In this document: positions 16,064-23,770 of the stretch, in pieces
Layout of the letters: each line of letters opens with the position of its first letter
Numbering within the stretch: the stretch's first letter is position 1
DNA from: M3 sp045133615
Lineage (GTDB): Bacteria > Bacteroidota > Bacteroidia > Bacteroidales > Muribaculaceae
Reading direction: 5' to 3'
Assembly (NCBI GenBank): GCA_045133615.1
Contig: JBGUUQ010000133.1
Location: 1 to 24,117 of the forward strand
DNA length: 24,117 nucleotides
Translations under genes and position numbers: made by a program
Notes under the pieces: generated by a model
The model's database searches: none
The model's input: the letters and a program-made list of their open reading frames with translations, nothing else
What the model was told of the DNA's origin: nothing

Positions 16064-16747
16064 TTATAAGTCCTCTCCATTTGCTTGGTTGTATTTGTTG
16101 TCATAATACATAGTAATTCCGTATTTTCCATTATACTCCGAAATAATAAACCACACTTGTTTCATTTGGACTTGTTCTGTACGATATTTAACAAACTCAT
16201 CGGAGACTTTTTTTACTGATTCTTCATTTACTTCCGTTATTTCTCCTGACGAAATTTTTTTCCATGCAAAATCTTTGTAATCATTTACGAAAGCAATACT
16301 ATCCAAATCACTTTCTAATCCTTGATAATAGATAGCTTCATATCTTTTATTTTTAACCAACATTTGATAACTTAAATCTTCGTTGCTATCAATTATCTGA
16401 TCACCTAACGGGTTACGATATCTTTCATTTTGTTGAAACTGATAGCACAAATTATTGAATCGTATTTTGATGTCTGATTCTCCTAAAAAAGTGGCATCTG
16501 AAACCATAATACGATATACCTTATTATTATTTGTGACAATAAATACTAATACATCTTGCCCGTTAAATTCGCCTTCTAATATTTCTTTGTCATATGAAGT
16601 GCTTGTAAAACCTTTGGCTTTGAGTTTGCTAATCATTTCTGATTTTGTTCCGTCTACTGGGATTCCGAGGAATTTCGTTACATCCTTTTCTGCATACATT
16701 GATAACGCCAACATCAACGTCACTGCAACTGTGAGAAATTTTTTCAT
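16064..16747 (-). CDS. Exported hypothetical protein (227 aa)
   Basis: The N-terminus MKKFLTVAVTLMLALSMYA is a clear signal peptide, probably cleaved before EKDVTKFLG. The mature part begins with KFLGIPVDGTKSEMISKLKA, a short module I have seen at the start of other Bacteroidales exported proteins, and continues as a charged Tyr-, Lys- and Asn-rich alpha/beta domain. No lipoprotein cysteine, sorting tail or catalytic motif is visible, so it is probably periplasmic. Codon use is markedly AT-rich compared with guaA and ychF. An AGGAG Shine-Dalgarno-like sequence lies 8 bases before the ATG (16756-16760), unusual for this phylum. The upstream gap carries a candidate promoter and a long structured leader. 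Function unknown. Confidence 0.72.
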   Translation of the reverse strand: MKKFLTVAVTLMLALSMYAEKDVTKFLGIPVDGTKSEMISKLKAKGFTSTSYDKEILEGEFNGQDVLVFIVTNNNKVYRIMVSDATFLGESDIKIRFNNLCYQFQQNERYRNPLGDQIIDSNEDLSYQMLVKNKRYEAIYYQGLESDLDSIAFVNDYKDFAWKKISSGEITEVNEESVKKVSDEFVKYRTEQVQMKQVWFIISEYNGKYGITMYYDNKYNQANGEDL

Positions 16748-16826
16748 GATAAAGTCTCCTTTTTGCCTTTCAGTCCCTCAAAGGCTTTTATTAAAACGCA
16801 AGAAGCGCGGCACTGATACGCTGCGT

Positions 16827-16949
16827 CTTTAATTGGAGGTCGTGAGAATTACCTTTGACAGAAGATGTAGGAATCAGTCCACGCTATACGCGCGGAGTCA
16901 TCACACTCTCTTGCTGTCATTGAAAGTTTCTCACGTTTCCAATTACAAG
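16827..16949. ncRNA. Candidate structured RNA or palindromic element (123 bp)
   Basis: Four nested pairings are visible. CTTTAATTGGA (16827-16837) pairs with TCCAATTA plus CAAG (16938-16949, one extra base). CGTGAGAA (16841-16848) pairs with TTCTCACG (16928-16935). CTTTGACAG (16853-16861) pairs with CTGTC and GAAAG (16914-16926). The apical TCCACGC/GCGCGGA hairpin spans 16878-16896. The sequence opposite one bulge contains TACCTTTG (16850-16857), a perfect -7 promoter box. The long rod with a promoter-like internal region recalls 6S RNA, and a 6S-like family is described for Bacteroidetes, but I cannot confirm membership. The outer stem gains G-U pairs on the plus strand and the apical stem on the minus strand, so the strand is undecided. 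A miniature mobile element is the main alternative. Confidence 0.45.
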
Positions 16950-17008
16950 AAAAGCATAACGCTTCGTTATTTTCAAAATGTCTCGTCCCGAAAAAGTGGG
17001 ACATATCG

Positions 17009-17040
17009 CAAATTTACAAATTATAACTGAATAATGCAAC
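17009..17040 (-). promoter_or_regulatory. Candidate minus-strand promoter upstream of the structured element
   Basis: On the minus strand GTTG (17037-17040), a 20-base spacer and TAAATTTG (17009-17016) fit the Bacteroidetes pattern with one mismatch. It would drive the structured region and possibly the exported protein gene ending at 16064. It lies just past the guaA terminator. Confidence 0.45.
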
Positions 17041-17044
17041 CATT

Positions 17045-17081
17045 AAAAAACAGACAGGACGTGAATAGCTCACGTCCTGTC
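17045..17081 (-). terminator. Rho-independent terminator of guaA
   Basis: GACAGGACGTGA (17053-17064) and TCACGTCCTGTC (17070-17081) form a perfect 12-bp stem with loop ATAGC. On the minus strand a run of six T follows (17045-17050). It starts 21 bases after the guaA stop codon. Confidence 0.9.
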
Positions 17082-17102
17082 GATTATTTATTTTACCGGA
17101 GA

Positions 17103-18410
17103 TTATTCCCACTCGATGGTTGCCGAGGGTTTCGGCGACATGTCGTAGCAAACGCGGTTTACGTTTTTCACCTCTTTGAGGATGCGTTCGGTAATCTTTT
17201 TCAGAATAGCCCAATCCACCTCTTCGATGGTTGCAGTCATGGCATCGACGGTGTTGACGGCGCGGATGATTACGGGCCAATCGTAAGAACGGGCGTTGTC
17301 GCGAACACCTACTGATTTGAAATCGGGCACTACGGTGAAGTATTGCCATACTTTCTTGTCGAGACCTGCATTGGCAAATTCTTCGCGGAGGATGGCATCG
17401 GCTTCGCGAACTGCTTCCAAGCGGTCGCGAGTGATTGCACCGAGACAACGTACGCCAAGACCGGGACCGGGGAACGGCTGACGGTAAACCATTTCGTAGG
17501 GCAAACCGAGTTCTACACCGCAAGCGCGAACTTCGTCCTTGAAGAGTTGTTTCAACGGTTCTACGAGTTCAAATTGCAAATCGTCGGGGAGACCGCCCAC
17601 GTTGTGGTGGCTCTTCACCATTTTGGCGGTTTTTGTGCCTGACTCTACGATGTCGGGGTAGATGGTGCCTTGACCGAGGAAGTCGATGCCGTCGAGTTTG
17701 CGGGCTTCTTCCTCAAATACGCGGATAAATTCGCCACCGATAATCTTGCGCTTTTGTTCGGGGTCGGCAACGCCGGCGAGTTTGTCGAGGAAACGGTCGG
17801 TTGCATCGACATAGATAAGGTTGGCAGAAAGTTGATTGCGGAATACTTCAATCACATTTTCAGACTCGCCCTTGCGCATAAGTCCGTGATTTACGTGTAC
17901 GCACACCAAGTTGTCGCCAATGGCTTTCAAAAGCAATGCTGCCACTACCGATGAGTCGACACCGCCGGAAAGGGCGAGAAGCACTTTGCGGTCGCCTACC
18001 TGACGTCGTACCAACTCGATTTGGTCGTTGACGAAATTGGTCATGTTCCAGTTGGCTTCAGCCTTGCAGGTGTCGAATACGAAATCTTTGACAGCGGCTT
18101 TGATGGCTTCGATATCGTCGGCAAATTGCGGGAGTTTTACGTCGCAGAGTGCCTTGTCGTGACCGGCGGCCATAACGGGAATACCGGCGTTGTAAATGTC
18201 GTGACATACGTCGATAGCCACGCCGTCAATTACATTGTTGGGGCCTCCGTTGATGATAACGCCTTTCACGTTGGGCAATGCCTTCAATTCATCGACGGTG
18301 ATGTCGTGGGGATAGATTTCGCTATATACTCCGAGCGCACGGATAGCACGTGCCAATACTGTGTTTTCGTGGCTTCCGAGGTCGAGAATCACAATCATGT
18401 CTTGCTTCAT
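17103..18410 (-). CDS. guaA: GMP synthase with a truncated, inactive-looking glutaminase domain
   Basis: A 435-residue GuaA homologue; canonical enzymes have about 505-525. The ATP-pyrophosphatase part is intact: LALSGGVDSSV with the PP-loop at residues 148-154, HVNHGLMRKGE, then the dimerisation domain with FPGPGLGVRCLGAITRDRLE and the C-terminal YDMSPKPSATIEWE. This half amidates XMP to GMP. The N-terminal amidotransferase starts normally (ILDLGSHENTVLARAIRALG, VIINGGPNNV) but is only ~120 residues instead of ~200. Where the nucleophile motif GVCYGAQ should be, it reads AAGHDKA (81-87), and the catalytic His-Glu region is absent. The enzyme should therefore depend on free ammonia or a separate glutaminase. 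It lies 30 bases after the CotH-like gene with no clear promoter of its own, and has a perfect terminator. No frameshift is evident; the deletion is in frame. Confidence 0.9.
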   Translation of the reverse strand: MKQDMIVILDLGSHENTVLARAIRALGVYSEIYPHDITVDELKALPNVKGVIINGGPNNVIDGVAIDVCHDIYNAGIPVMAAGHDKALCDVKLPQFADDIEAIKAAVKDFVFDTCKAEANWNMTNFVNDQIELVRRQVGDRKVLLALSGGVDSSVVAALLLKAIGDNLVCVHVNHGLMRKGESENVIEVFRNQLSANLIYVDATDRFLDKLAGVADPEQKRKIIGGEFIRVFEEEARKLDGIDFLGQGTIYPDIVESGTKTAKMVKSHHNVGGLPDDLQFELVEPLKQLFKDEVRACGVELGLPYEMVYRQPFPGPGLGVRCLGAITRDRLEAVREADAILREEFANAGLDKKVWQYFTVVPDFKSVGVRDNARSYDWPVIIRAVNTVDAMTATIEEVDWAILKKITERILKEVKNVNRVCYDMSPKPSATIEWE

Positions 18411-18440
18411 AAATCTTTTTCGTATTATTGAGTTTCTTCC

Positions 18441-20273
18441 TTATTTTACAATAACTTTTGCGCGTTCGGTCACGTCTGAAACTGTGACTTCCACTACATA
18501 GAGGCCGGCAGTACATTCTACCGAGCAGTTTTCTGCTCCGGGAGCTACTGATGCCACGAGTTTGCCGGCAAGGTCATAGACAGCTACGCGGTCGATTGCA
18601 TTGGATGCGGACACGCTGACGGCTCCGGCTGAAGATGCGATATTAATATCGTTGCTTGCAGTAATTGTATTGTCGATTTCCGCTACTCCCTCTCCCCATT
18701 GCTCTACAAGCCATGCAATGCGCTGGGTGAGTTTGGAATTGAACGAGTTTTTGCCATCGTTCACATTGGAATTTTCATACTGCGGCCAACGGTTGTAGTT
18801 GCATACTGCCGCCGAAGCTATTTGGTCGATAAATTCGCTTATGAACTCATCGAGACCTTCATAATTATTTCCTTTGAACGATTGCCACACCTCTTTCACT
18901 TTCTCTTGGAAACGGGGGAATTTGGCAATCTCTTCAATCCAAGTCTGTCCGTAGGGTGGTTCTATATATATGAACTTCTGATAAGAGCTGTAGTATGTGC
19001 ATCCGAAGTCCCAAACCGGACCAAACATCCATTTGGTGTCATAACCGATTTCTTTGTGCAGATAGCAACTGCCGTGGAACGACTCGGTATTGTCCATAAT
19101 CTCTTGAATCACATAGAAACGAGCCAAGCGGTCGATGTCGATAAGGCTTTCCCAAGCGGTAGAGCTCTTATCGGTGGTATAGATGGCATCGTCCATTGCT
19201 TCGGTTTCTGCATACAAATATGCTTCTTGGTCTGCGGAAAGTTCTTCGGGCGTTTTGTAGGTGAACCAAATAGTCTTACCATTACCCTCTCTTATGGTGA
19301 TGTGAGGGTCGGTGTCGTAATTGTCAATCTCGACCAACCATCCTCCGGTGATTTCGTATGGATCAGTGGCATTGTCGGCTTGCTCTACAATGTTCACGCG
19401 ATCTTCATCCACGCGAATATTCTCGGTGAGGAAATACAGACCGATATAGTCGCCATTGAGTACCACTTCCACCGGCTCTGCCGAGGGGGTCCAAGGCATA
19501 CCCATACGACGGCTCAGCTCGTAGCCTACAATATTGCGGAGGAATGCAAGATTGTCGTCGGCTCCGGCCATCAATACGAAGTGCTTGCTTTTCTTCATGC
19601 CCATCAATTTCGCTTTCGAGTCAAGCTTCAATCGATACGGTTTTTTGTCAAATCCGGTCCAAGTGTAGTTGCCGCGACCACGAATCTTAAGAGGGAGCGG
19701 TTCGTCTTTGGAACCAAAAGATTCAATGCCGTCGATACCCATATTGTCGAGGTAGTAAGTAGCATCGACATAGTTCTCCTTCGAGGTGATAGCCACGCCA
19801 CCGTCAGTGTTGATAAACATTACCGGAAGAGTGCCGGAATATCCCAAGCCATCGGCGTTGAGCGCTTGCCAAGAGCCTTGTGCCCATTGTTCGTTGCTGC
19901 TCGGGACAAAAATTCCACCCACCACAATCGAACGGTCGGCAATCGTAGCGGTGCGATAACCTCCATTGTCGGTGATTTCGCCTTTCACGGTTGTAACGCA
20001 ACGGTCAATCGTGCCCTCTTCGAGCGAAGTGTAGGCAAACATGTATCGCGTCATATCAGGCACAGCCTCATCAAACGTGATTTTCCATCGGTCACCTTCG
20101 TCGAGAGTCATGCTCTTCACATAGGTGACGGATTGGTAGTCGTTGCCATATACAAGTTTCACCGACTCATATTGTGTCAGCGAGTTGTCGAAATAAAATG
20201 TTCCTTTAGGAATCTCAAGTGCCGATGCGCATATAGCACACAGCAAAGCAAACAGTAGAGTAAATCTACGCAT
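18441..20273 (-). CDS. CotH-family (spore-coat-kinase-like) exported protein with T9SS tail
   Basis: A 610-residue secreted protein. A signal peptide (residues 1-18, MRRFTLLFALLCAICASA) is followed by a ~170-residue beta-rich region of unknown type. A CotH domain then spans about 190-430: KIRGRGNYTW (196-205), KPYRLKLDSKAKLMGM, SKHFVLMAGADDN (229-241), EVVLNGDYIGLYFLTENIR (269-287) and KWMFGPVWDFGC (414-425). The last ~75 residues, ending GLYVVEVTVSDVTERAKVIVK minus the final residue, form a T9SS sorting domain, so it should reach the cell surface. CotH proteins of Bacillus are atypical protein kinases; whether Bacteroidales members phosphorylate anything is unknown. Transcription starts from a strong promoter at 20323-20354, and guaA follows after 30 bases. 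Confidence 0.86.
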   Translation of the reverse strand: MRRFTLLFALLCAICASALEIPKGTFYFDNSLTQYESVKLVYGNDYQSVTYVKSMTLDEGDRWKITFDEAVPDMTRYMFAYTSLEEGTIDRCVTTVKGEITDNGGYRTATIADRSIVVGGIFVPSSNEQWAQGSWQALNADGLGYSGTLPVMFINTDGGVAITSKENYVDATYYLDNMGIDGIESFGSKDEPLPLKIRGRGNYTWTGFDKKPYRLKLDSKAKLMGMKKSKHFVLMAGADDNLAFLRNIVGYELSRRMGMPWTPSAEPVEVVLNGDYIGLYFLTENIRVDEDRVNIVEQADNATDPYEITGGWLVEIDNYDTDPHITIREGNGKTIWFTYKTPEELSADQEAYLYAETEAMDDAIYTTDKSSTAWESLIDIDRLARFYVIQEIMDNTESFHGSCYLHKEIGYDTKWMFGPVWDFGCTYYSSYQKFIYIEPPYGQTWIEEIAKFPRFQEKVKEVWQSFKGNNYEGLDEFISEFIDQIASAAVCNYNRWPQYENSNVNDGKNSFNSKLTQRIAWLVEQWGEGVAEIDNTITASNDINIASSAGAVSVSASNAIDRVAVYDLAGKLVASVAPGAENCSVECTAGLYVVEVTVSDVTERAKVIVK

Positions 20274-20322
20274 AAGTCTTAATATTTTAATGGGTTTAGG
20301 TTAAGCAAATTAGTAATTTCCA

Positions 20323-20354
20323 CAAAGTTACAATAATCTTCCCAATCCCCCAAA
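20323..20354 (-). promoter_or_regulatory. Consensus promoter of the CotH-like gene (and probably guaA)
   Basis: On the minus strand TTTG (20351-20354), a 20-base spacer and TAACTTTG (20323-20330) match the Bacteroidetes consensus without a mismatch. The leader before the ATG at 20273 would be about 45 bases. The TTTG box touches the U-tract of the aldolase terminator. Confidence 0.75.
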
Positions 20355-20393
20355 TAAAAAATCGAGACCACATCGTTGATGCAGTCTCGATTT
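20355..20393 (-). terminator. Terminator of the aldolase gene
   Basis: AAATCGAGAC (20359-20368) pairs with GTCTCGATTT (20384-20393), and an inner CATC/GATG pair lies at 20371-20374 and 20378-20381. On the minus strand the stem runs into TTTTTTATTTG. It starts 21 bases after the aldolase stop. Confidence 0.85.
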
Positions 20394-20413
20394 CGATATC
20401 GCGATGGTAAGGA

Positions 20414-21412
20414 TTATTCAGCCTTGCCGTTGCTGCCAAGCACGTTGATGATTTTGTGCTTGTAGAGTTTTTCCATGTTGTCGCGAGCCGGACCGAGGTA
20501 TTTGCGGGGGTCGAACTCAGCGGGCTTTTCTACGAATACTTTGCGGATAGCAGCAGTCATAGCGAGACGGCTGTCAGAGTCGATGTTGATTTTGCAAACA
20601 GCGCTCTTTGCAGATTCGCGGAGCCATTCTTCGGGGATACCGATAGCAGCCTTCAAAGCACCACCGTTAGCGTTGATGGTTTCAACTTCGTCTTGGGGAA
20701 CTGAAGATGAACCGTGGAGTACGATGGGGAATCCGGGAAGCTTTTCTTCTACAGCCTTCAATACGTCGAATGCCAACGGCGGGGGAACGAGCTTGCCGTT
20801 TTCATCCTTGGTGCACTGTTCGGGAGTGAACTTGTAAGCACCGTGAGAAGTACCGATTGAGATAGCCAAGCTGTCGCAGCCGGTGCGGGTAGAGAAGTCG
20901 ATTACTTCTTCGGGGTTGGTATATGTGTGGTGGTCGCTTGATACTTCGTCTTCAACGCCTGCCAATACACCAAGTTCGCCTTCTACGGTTACATCAAATT
21001 GATGTGCGTATTCAACAACTTTCTTGGTCAATGCTACGTTTTCTTCGTAGGGGAGGTGTGAACCGTCGATCATCACTGAAGAGAAACCGCAGTCGATGCA
21101 GTTCTTGCAGAGTTCGAAGCTGTCACCGTGGTCGAGGTGAAGAACGATTTCGGGTTTTTCCCAACCGAGTTCCTTAGCGTATTCTACAGCACCTTCAGCC
21201 ATGTAACGGAGAAGAGTTGCGTTAGCGTAGTTACGAGCACCCTTAGATACTTGAAGGATTACCGGTGACTTGGTTTCTGCAGCAGCCTTGATGATAGCTT
21301 GGAGCTGCTCCATGTTGTTGAAGTTGAATGCGGGGATTGCATATCCGCCCTTGATTGCCTTGGCAAACATCTCGCGTGTGTTCACGAGACCTAAGTCTTT
21401 GTAACTTACCAT
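20414..21412 (-). CDS. fba: Class II fructose-bisphosphate aldolase
   Basis: A 332-residue zinc-dependent aldolase cleaving fructose 1,6-bisphosphate to dihydroxyacetone phosphate and glyceraldehyde 3-phosphate in glycolysis and gluconeogenesis. Class II hallmarks are AIPAFNFNNMEQ near the N-terminus, the zinc-site HLDHGDSFE (92-100), the VEGELGVLAGVEDEV metal-ligand and loop region, SIGTSHGAYKF, VLHGSSSVP and KINIDSDSRLA for phosphate binding. The length matches Bacteroides homologues. Codon use is strongly biased, as expected for a highly expressed housekeeping gene. It has its own consensus promoter (21462-21492) and its own terminator, so it is monocistronic. The final residues (NVLGSNGKAE) look like a flexible tail. 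Confidence 0.95.
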   Translation of the reverse strand: MVSYKDLGLVNTREMFAKAIKGGYAIPAFNFNNMEQLQAIIKAAAETKSPVILQVSKGARNYANATLLRYMAEGAVEYAKELGWEKPEIVLHLDHGDSFELCKNCIDCGFSSVMIDGSHLPYEENVALTKKVVEYAHQFDVTVEGELGVLAGVEDEVSSDHHTYTNPEEVIDFSTRTGCDSLAISIGTSHGAYKFTPEQCTKDENGKLVPPPLAFDVLKAVEEKLPGFPIVLHGSSSVPQDEVETINANGGALKAAIGIPEEWLRESAKSAVCKINIDSDSRLAMTAAIRKVFVEKPAEFDPRKYLGPARDNMEKLYKHKIINVLGSNGKAE

Positions 21413-21461
21413 TTAGCGTAATTATTTTAAGTGAATAATTCTGTTTATCCGAAATTTTTTG

Positions 21462-21492
21462 CAAAGATACATCAAATGCTTACAATAGCAAA
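21462..21492 (-). promoter_or_regulatory. Consensus promoter of the aldolase gene
   Basis: On the minus strand TTTG (21489-21492), a 19-base spacer and TATCTTTG (21462-21469) match the Bacteroidetes consensus exactly. The leader to the ATG at 21412 is about 45 bases. Confidence 0.78.
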
Positions 21493-21540
21493 GCGACCGC
21501 CTACTTTTTTTGAACGTTTTGTAAACAAATTTGCCGATTT

Positions 21541-22449
21541 TTATGCTTTTGCGGACATTATCCGCGAGAGTATTTTATCTACAGATGTGCCCGGAGTGAT
21601 TTTTATCACTGATGGGTCTTTGCTGAGCCATAGGAGCTGTTTTTTTGCGTAGACGCGTGTGTTTTTGCCGATGCGAGCCACAGCTGTCGGCAGGTCCATC
21701 TCTCCATCCATATAAGCGAACAATTCTTTATATCCCACTGTGTTAAGTGAATTGAGGTGGCGCAAATCGTAGACGCTTCGCGCTTCATCGAGCAATCCGG
21801 CGTCCATCATAGCGTCGACTCTCCGGTTGATTCGGTCGAACAATTCCGTGCGTTCGTAGTCGTAAGCCACTTTCACCACATTGAAGTCGCGCTCTTTTCC
21901 TTGTCCGGTACATAATGAGGAATATGCCACACCGCTTTCCAAGCATATCTCTACGGCGTGCATGAGTCGCTTGATGTTGTTTTTGTCGACACGCTCATAG
22001 TATTCCGGGTCGAGTGACGCAAGTTCGCTGCGTATTAAATCCACTCCTCCTAATTCATATAGCGCTTTGACATCGGCGCGAACGCGATCTGAAATCGTCG
22101 GTAGCTCGTCGATGCCGTGTGTCACGGCGTCGATATACATCATCGAACCGCCGCACATTACTTGCACGTCGCTTTGCTCCCATAAATGCGGTAATAGCGC
22201 CATCACCTCCTCTTCATAGCGGGCGGCACTGTAATAATCACCGAGTCGGAGAGTGCCGACGAAGTGATGACGCACCTCGGCAAGCTGCTCCGCTGTGGGA
22301 GCAGCCGTACCGATAGGTATGTCTCGAAACATTTGTCGCGAATCGGCTGAAATGATGTCGCATTTCAATCGTTTCGCCAATGCTATTGATAGGTCGGTTT
22401 TGCCGGAGCCGGTAGCTCCTGTCACGACTATGAGAGTGGGCTTAATCAC
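21541..22449 (-). CDS. miaA: tRNA dimethylallyltransferase
   Basis: A 302-residue enzyme adding an isopentenyl group to A37 of tRNAs that read UNN codons. Visible features are the P-loop GATGSGKT (11-18), DSRQMFRDIPIGTA for the catalytic Asp and prenyl-donor site, HHFVG, CGGSMMYIDAVTHGID (CGG instead of the usual GGT), the tRNA-recognition segment VDKNNIKRLMHAVEI, NTVGYKELFAYMDGE and the C-terminal RIGKNTRVYAKKQLLWL. Length is normal. Its first codons overlap the last 8 bases of pepT, so the two are co-transcribed and probably translationally coupled. No terminator is visible between its stop and the aldolase promoter. Confidence 0.94.
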   Translation of the reverse strand: MIKPTLIVVTGATGSGKTDLSIALAKRLKCDIISADSRQMFRDIPIGTAAPTAEQLAEVRHHFVGTLRLGDYYSAARYEEEVMALLPHLWEQSDVQVMCGGSMMYIDAVTHGIDELPTISDRVRADVKALYELGGVDLIRSELASLDPEYYERVDKNNIKRLMHAVEICLESGVAYSSLCTGQGKERDFNVVKVAYDYERTELFDRINRRVDAMMDAGLLDEARSVYDLRHLNSLNTVGYKELFAYMDGEMDLPTAVARIGKNTRVYAKKQLLWLSKDPSVIKITPGTSVDKILSRIMSAKA

Positions 22450-23665
22450 GTTCCGCCACTATCTTGGCTATCTCCACAATCACCTCTGTGGCTTTTTCCA
22501 TAGAGCGAATGGGCACAAATTCATAGCGACCGTGGAAATTCAATCCGCCGGCAAATATATTGGGGCAAGGCAAGCCCTTGAACGACAACTGTGCGCCGTC
22601 GGTACCTCCACGGATAGGCACTACTTTAGGCTTGATGTCGGCATTGCGCATAGCCTGCTCTGCAATTTCGATAATATGCATCACCGGCTCGATTTTTTCG
22701 CGCATATTGTAGTACTGGTCTTTCAGTTCAAGTGACGCGCAATCGGGAAATTCTTTGTTGATTTTGCGGGTAAGGTGCTCGAATTCCTTTTTGCGACGCT
22801 CGAAGCGGTCGCGGTCATGGTCGCGAATGATGTAGGTCAATACCGACTCTTCCACGGTGCCTTCTATGCCGACTAAATGGTAGAAACCTTCGTAACCTTC
22901 AGTGTGTTCCGGAGTTTCCCAACGAGGGAGCATGATGGCAAACTGGGTTGCCACTCTCAGTGAGTTAATCATCTTGTGCTTGGCGTAGCCGGGATGAACA
23001 TTGCGACCCTTGAACGATACTTTGGCAACGGCGGCATTGAAGTTCTCAAACTCCAATTCACCGATTTCGCCGCCGTCCATCGTGTATGCCCAATCGGCTC
23101 CGAAACGCTCTACGTCGAATTTATGAGCACCCATGCCGATTTCTTCATCGGGATTGAATGCGATGCGAATGTCACCATGCTTTATCTCCGGATGTTGAAG
23201 CAGATAATCTATCGCGGTGATGATTTCGGCGATGCCTGCCTTGTCATCGGCACCGAGCAGGGTGTTGCCGTCTGTCACAATCAAGGCGTCCCCTTTATAA
23301 TTAAGCATTTCGGGAAATTCCGACGGACTGAGTACGATACCTTTGTCGGCGTTAAGCACGATGTCGCCTCCGTCGTAGTCAGGCACAATGCGGGGTGATA
23401 CATGGCGTCCTGACATATCGGGCGATGTATCCAAGTGAGCGATGAAGCCTACCGTAGGTACTTTTTTATCCATATTGCTTGGGAGAGTGGCCATTAAATA
23501 ACCGTTCTCGTCAAGCGAAATGTTTTTCAGTCCCAATGCTTGCAACTCCTTTTCCAGATGCTGTGCAAAAATCATCTGCCCCGGAGTGGAAGGGGTCATA
23601 TTGGTCTGCTCGTCACTCTGAGTGTCGAACTTCACATACTGCAAAAAGCGGTCAACTACGTTCAT
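22442..23665 (-). CDS. pepT: Peptidase T (tripeptide aminopeptidase)
   Basis: A 407-residue cytoplasmic M20-family di-zinc aminopeptidase that removes N-terminal residues from tripeptides. The metal site is complete: HLDTSPD (77-83), LGADDKAG (137-144) with the bridging Asp, NPDEEIGMGAHKF (171-183) with the catalytic and metal-binding Glu pair, YTMDGGE, and the C-terminal FAGGLNFHGRYEFVP with the last His. RGGTDGAQLSFKGLP is the usual substrate-binding stretch. The dimerisation (lid) domain lies between about residues 205 and 320. Length is normal for PepT. It is the promoter-proximal gene of a pepT-miaA operon whose promoter lies at 23701-23732. Confidence 0.95.
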   Translation of the reverse strand: MNVVDRFLQYVKFDTQSDEQTNMTPSTPGQMIFAQHLEKELQALGLKNISLDENGYLMATLPSNMDKKVPTVGFIAHLDTSPDMSGRHVSPRIVPDYDGGDIVLNADKGIVLSPSEFPEMLNYKGDALIVTDGNTLLGADDKAGIAEIITAIDYLLQHPEIKHGDIRIAFNPDEEIGMGAHKFDVERFGADWAYTMDGGEIGELEFENFNAAVAKVSFKGRNVHPGYAKHKMINSLRVATQFAIMLPRWETPEHTEGYEGFYHLVGIEGTVEESVLTYIIRDHDRDRFERRKKEFEHLTRKINKEFPDCASLELKDQYYNMREKIEPVMHIIEIAEQAMRNADIKPKVVPIRGGTDGAQLSFKGLPCPNIFAGGLNFHGRYEFVPIRSMEKATEVIVEIAKIVAERD

Positions 23666-23700
23666 AGTCCTAAATTTTCAGTGTTAGATTTAATTTGCTA

Positions 23701-23732
23701 CAAAGGTAAAAAAAGATTTTTTAATTTTCAAG
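23701..23732 (-). promoter_or_regulatory. Promoter of pepT-miaA
   Basis: On the minus strand CTTG (23729-23732), a 20-base spacer and TACCTTTG (23701-23708) fit the Bacteroidetes pattern with one mismatch. The leader before the pepT ATG is about 30 bases. Confidence 0.65.
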
Positions 23733-23770
23733 CTTGCCTCGCGGTACATATTCTACGATATATTTGATAT

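Larger units (their letters stand above)
16748..17102. other. 355-bp intergenic region with nested secondary structures
   Basis: No credible protein gene. From left to right it holds the Shine-Dalgarno-like sequence of the exported protein gene, a GCCTTT/AAAGGC hairpin (16765-16785), a 123-bp inverted-repeat element (16827-16949), a small ATAACG/CGTTAT hairpin near 16957-16971, a GTCCC/GGGAC hairpin near 16986-17003, a minus-strand promoter-like box (17009-17016) and the guaA terminator. If transcribed leftwards from 17009, the exported protein would have a leader of about 255 bases. Confidence 0.6.

Noticed and set aside
16850..16857. TACCTTTG as an ordinary plus-strand promoter
   Set aside because: No plus-strand gene follows and no good TTTG box is at the right distance; it is embedded in the stem-loop element, so mimicry or chance is more likely.
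16833..17030. 65-codon plus-strand frame over the structured intergenic region
   Set aside because: It lies across the inverted-repeat element and hairpins, has a basic low-complexity composition without a domain, and the base pairing explains the sequence better than coding does.
18699..20258. Long open frame (519 codons) on the plus strand opposite the CotH-like gene
   Set aside because: It is antisense to a gene with clear CotH motifs, signal peptide, sorting tail and promoter; its translation is rich in His, Val and Phe without recognisable domains. A shadow frame.
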